Shown here: one piece after another, positions 6,631 to 7,629 of the stretch
How positions within the stretch are numbered: the stretch's first letter is position 1
Layout of the letters: each line of letters opens with the position of its first letter
Origin: Accumulibacter sp.
Lineage (GTDB): Bacteria; Pseudomonadota; Gammaproteobacteria; Burkholderiales; Rhodocyclaceae
Assembly: GCA_031274075.1 (NCBI GenBank)
Contig: JAISQQ010000151.1
Coordinates: 1 to 7,629, forward strand
Length of the DNA stretch: 7,629 nt
Direction: 5' to 3'
The notes under the pieces: generated by a model
Told to the model about the DNA's origin: nothing
The model's input: only the letters and a program-made list of their open reading frames with translations
The model's database searches: none
Position numbers and translations under genes: made by a program

Positions 6631-6680
6631 ATTGCGTGATAGAGTCCAAGTCCGATCGATAATGTTTCAAGGAGAAAAAA

Positions 6681-6932
6681 ATGAAGTTCATGACGGCTTT
6701 GGCGGTATTCGCGCTTTCGACGGGACTGGCATGGGGAGCGGCGGAGCCGCAGGAAGCAGCGCCCCCTCCGGTCCCCAAAGCAGAGAAGAAAGCACCCTCT
6801 CCGGCCCAGATAGCGCAACGGGAAAAGATGAAGACCTGCAACGCCGATGCCGGCAAGAATGAGCTCAAGGGGGACGCGCGCAAGAAATTCATGAGCGAAT
6901 GCCTCAAGGGCGGCGGCAAGGGCGACAAATAG
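6681..6932 (+). CDS. PsiF-repeat-like small exported protein
   Basis: The 83-residue product is predicted to be exported. Residues 1-19 are a signal peptide with a hydrophobic core and probable cleavage at AWG/AAEP. A Pro/Ala-rich linker (about 20-42) follows. The C-terminal half, QREKMKTCNADAGKNELKG...RKKFMSECLKG, matches the PsiF repeat, with Cys53 and Cys74 spaced for a possible disulfide. PsiF proteins were named for phosphate-starvation induction in E. coli; their biochemical role is unknown. No Pho box was recognised. AAGGAG (6669-6674) lies 6 nt before the ATG. The gene is 50 nt after hprK and could be read from it or from a weak local promoter. It ends in a strong terminator. Confidence 0.85.
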   Translation: MKFMTALAVFALSTGLAWGAAEPQEAAPPPVPKAEKKAPSPAQIAQREKMKTCNADAGKNELKGDARKKFMSECLKGGGKGDK

Positions 6933-6951
6933 TCCGCAGGTAGTCCGTGGG

Positions 6952-6977
6952 CTGTCCCGGCGCGTTTCCAGGGACAG
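6952..6977 (+). promoter_or_regulatory. Short stem-loop after psiF
   Basis: CTGTCCC (6952-6958) pairs with GGGACAG (6971-6977) around a 12-nt loop, with AAAACAG following. It has no T-run and lies just before the main terminator. It may add stability to the psiF 3' end. Confidence 0.35.
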
Positions 6978-6984
6978 AAAACAG

Positions 6985-7020
6985 AAAAACCAACGGCGGC
7001 GAATGCCGCCGTTGGTTTTT
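6985..7020. terminator. Bidirectional intrinsic terminator
   Basis: AAAAACCAACGGCGGC (6985-7000) and GCCGCCGTTGGTTTTT (7005-7020) are perfect inverse complements over 16 bp around the loop GAAT. The GC core is flanked by A5 on the left and T5 on the right, so it is a good terminator in both directions. It ends transcripts of the hprK-psiF side on the + strand and of the small Cys-Cys protein gene on the - strand, the usual design between convergent genes. Confidence 0.95.
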
Positions 7021-7151
7021 GCGCTTCCCTTTGCGCTCCCGTCGCCAGGCTTCTCCGGCAAGCGGGAAAGGGATGGGCAGCGGGCGGATAGCGAGGCCCG
7101 CGCCCGCTCCCGGCAGCTTGCCGGTTCCCCCTGGAAAATGAATCCCAGCGA
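7021..7151. other. 3' region of the minus-strand gene
   Basis: No gene was recognised. A perfect 6-bp hairpin, CCGGCA (7110-7115) with TGCCGG (7119-7124) around GCT, lies in it without a T-run on either strand. Small reading frames across it are without ribosome binding sites or family resemblance. Confidence 0.4.
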
Positions 7152-7436
7152 TCAGACCGGCTTCCAGCCGTCGATGAACAGGCTGCGAAAACCGAGAAAA
7201 TTCTGCACGTGGATGGTCAACGAATCGCTATCGGACAGGATGGCGGGCACATACAGCGTCACGCCCTGGCTGTCCTGCCGAACGTAAGCGGACGATTTCG
7301 CCGGTTCGCCGAAGCGAACCGCCGGGCATTCGGTCATCGGGACACAGCAGCCGCGCATCTCGTAGGGAACGTCGATGAACACCGGCGACTGCTTTTCCGC
7401 GACAAAGGCCAGAGCTTCCTCGGAAAACGTAATCAA
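7152..7436 (-). CDS. Small Cys-Cys motif protein, distantly HesB/IscA-like
   Basis: The 94-residue product begins MITFSEEALAFVAEKQSPVFIDV and continues with a Gly-Cys-Cys motif (Cys30-Cys31), another Cys at 37, GVTLYVPAIL and ends NFLGFRSLFIDGWKPV. The pattern agrees, from memory, with a family of about 95 residues annotated as CC/Se motif (seleno)proteins, in which one Cys can be selenocysteine and which look distantly related to the HesB/IscA fold. Here both are ordinary Cys codons (TGC TGT). The start is a TTG (7436-7434) with AGGAG 6 nt upstream; the longer ATG-initiated frame upstream has no ribosome binding site. The function is unknown; metal or Fe-S binding or redox chemistry is inference. 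It converges on psiF. Confidence 0.75.
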   Translation of the reverse strand: MITFSEEALAFVAEKQSPVFIDVPYEMRGCCVPMTECPAVRFGEPAKSSAYVRQDSQGVTLYVPAILSDSDSLTIHVQNFLGFRSLFIDGWKPV

Positions 7437-7503
7437 GAGTTTCTCCTGGTTTGGCAGGCATGGCTTGGGGCAACTAAGCGAACCCCGACGAAAAACAGGC
7501 AAA

Positions 7504-7533
7504 ATCATCGCATGCGCCGACTCCGGTTTGCAA
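7504..7533 (-). promoter_or_regulatory. Possible promoter of the Cys-Cys protein gene
   Basis: On the minus strand TTGCAA (7533-7528) is followed after 18 bases by GATGAT (7509-7504). Each matches four of six consensus bases. It would give a leader of about 60 nt before the TTG start. The position is good but both hexamers are weak. Confidence 0.3.
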
Positions 7534-7596
7534 GAGGCACTGTTTGCCTGCCTCCAATCTCCACGATTATGCCGACGGCGGCCATTTCTCCCCGTC

Positions 7597-7616
7597 ATTC
7601 CGGCGCAAGCCGGAAT
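7597..7616. repeat. Palindromic extragenic repeat (ATTCC...GGAAT type)
   Basis: ATTCCGGC (7597-7604) and GCCGGAAT (7609-7616) form a perfect 8-bp stem around GCAA, inside the wider context CGTCATTCCGG...CCGGAATCCAG. This is a very common dispersed repeat core in proteobacteria, similar in shape to the dRS3 elements of Neisseria. It may be the edge of a longer repeat beyond the window. It is not related to the cluster at 9-478. Confidence 0.75.
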
Positions 7617-7629
7617 CCAGGAAGTTTGA

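Noticed and set aside
6632..6663. Promoter for psiF (TTGCGT with GATAAT)
   Set aside because: The spacing is 20 bases and the start would fall on the Shine-Dalgarno sequence, so a usable transcript is unlikely.
7437..7598. Longer minus-strand protein of 148 residues
   Set aside because: The extra 54 residues are unlike the family, would have to be translated across the likely promoter, and lack a ribosome binding site; the TTG at 7436 has AGGAG at good spacing.

Overview
The window is high-GC bacterial chromosome, most likely from a betaproteobacterium (Rhodocyclales-like). The evidence is the RecA sequence, an HprK-type HPr kinase beside ptsN, the rpoN-hpf-ptsN-hprK order, and GC-rich extragenic palindromes. 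The genus cannot be fixed from the sequence alone. Seven of the eight protein genes are on the + strand and one small gene at the right end is on the - strand.

Positions 1-611 hold no credible gene. They contain three diverged copies of a palindromic extragenic repeat in alternating orientation (about 9-110 +, 131-300 -, 319-478 +). A heptanucleotide repeat tract follows, short and inverted at 497-517 and eight direct units at 548-603. The tract runs into the recA promoter: a TATAAT box (617-622) sits inside a clear LexA box (612-627), and the best -35 match (CTGACA, 593-598) is made by the heptamer repeat itself.

Positions 705-2933 carry recA, recX and lptB, packed with gaps of 7 and 2 nt. 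recA and recX form the SOS recombinase and its modulator. lptB is the ATPase of the lipopolysaccharide transporter and is normally preceded by lptC-lptA, so the recX-lptB junction looks like a rearranged neighbourhood. A 189-nt gap leads to rpoN (sigma-54, 3123-4559) and then hpf (ribosome hibernation factor, 4677-5000). A strong hairpin (5018-5044) and a good intrinsic terminator (5058-5083) follow. After a 222-nt gap with a tetranucleotide repeat and several palindromes come ptsN (EIIA-Ntr, 5223-5669) and hprK (HPr kinase/phosphorylase, 5686-6630). Together rpoN, ptsN and hprK are the nitrogen/carbon regulatory module usual in proteobacteria: sigma-54, the PTS-Ntr phosphoacceptor, and the kinase that phosphorylates HPr on serine.

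A small secreted PsiF-like protein (6681-6932) ends in a near-perfect bidirectional terminator (6985-7020). Facing it on the - strand is a 94-residue protein with a Cys-Cys motif and a TTG start (7152-7436). The window ends in another palindromic extragenic repeat (7597-7616). I saw no tRNA, rRNA, insertion sequence or true CRISPR array. The most unusual material is noncoding: the repeat-built recA promoter, the mosaic repeat cluster, the hairpins at gene junctions, and the repeat- and hairpin-rich ptsN leader with a solitary CRISPR-repeat-like element.
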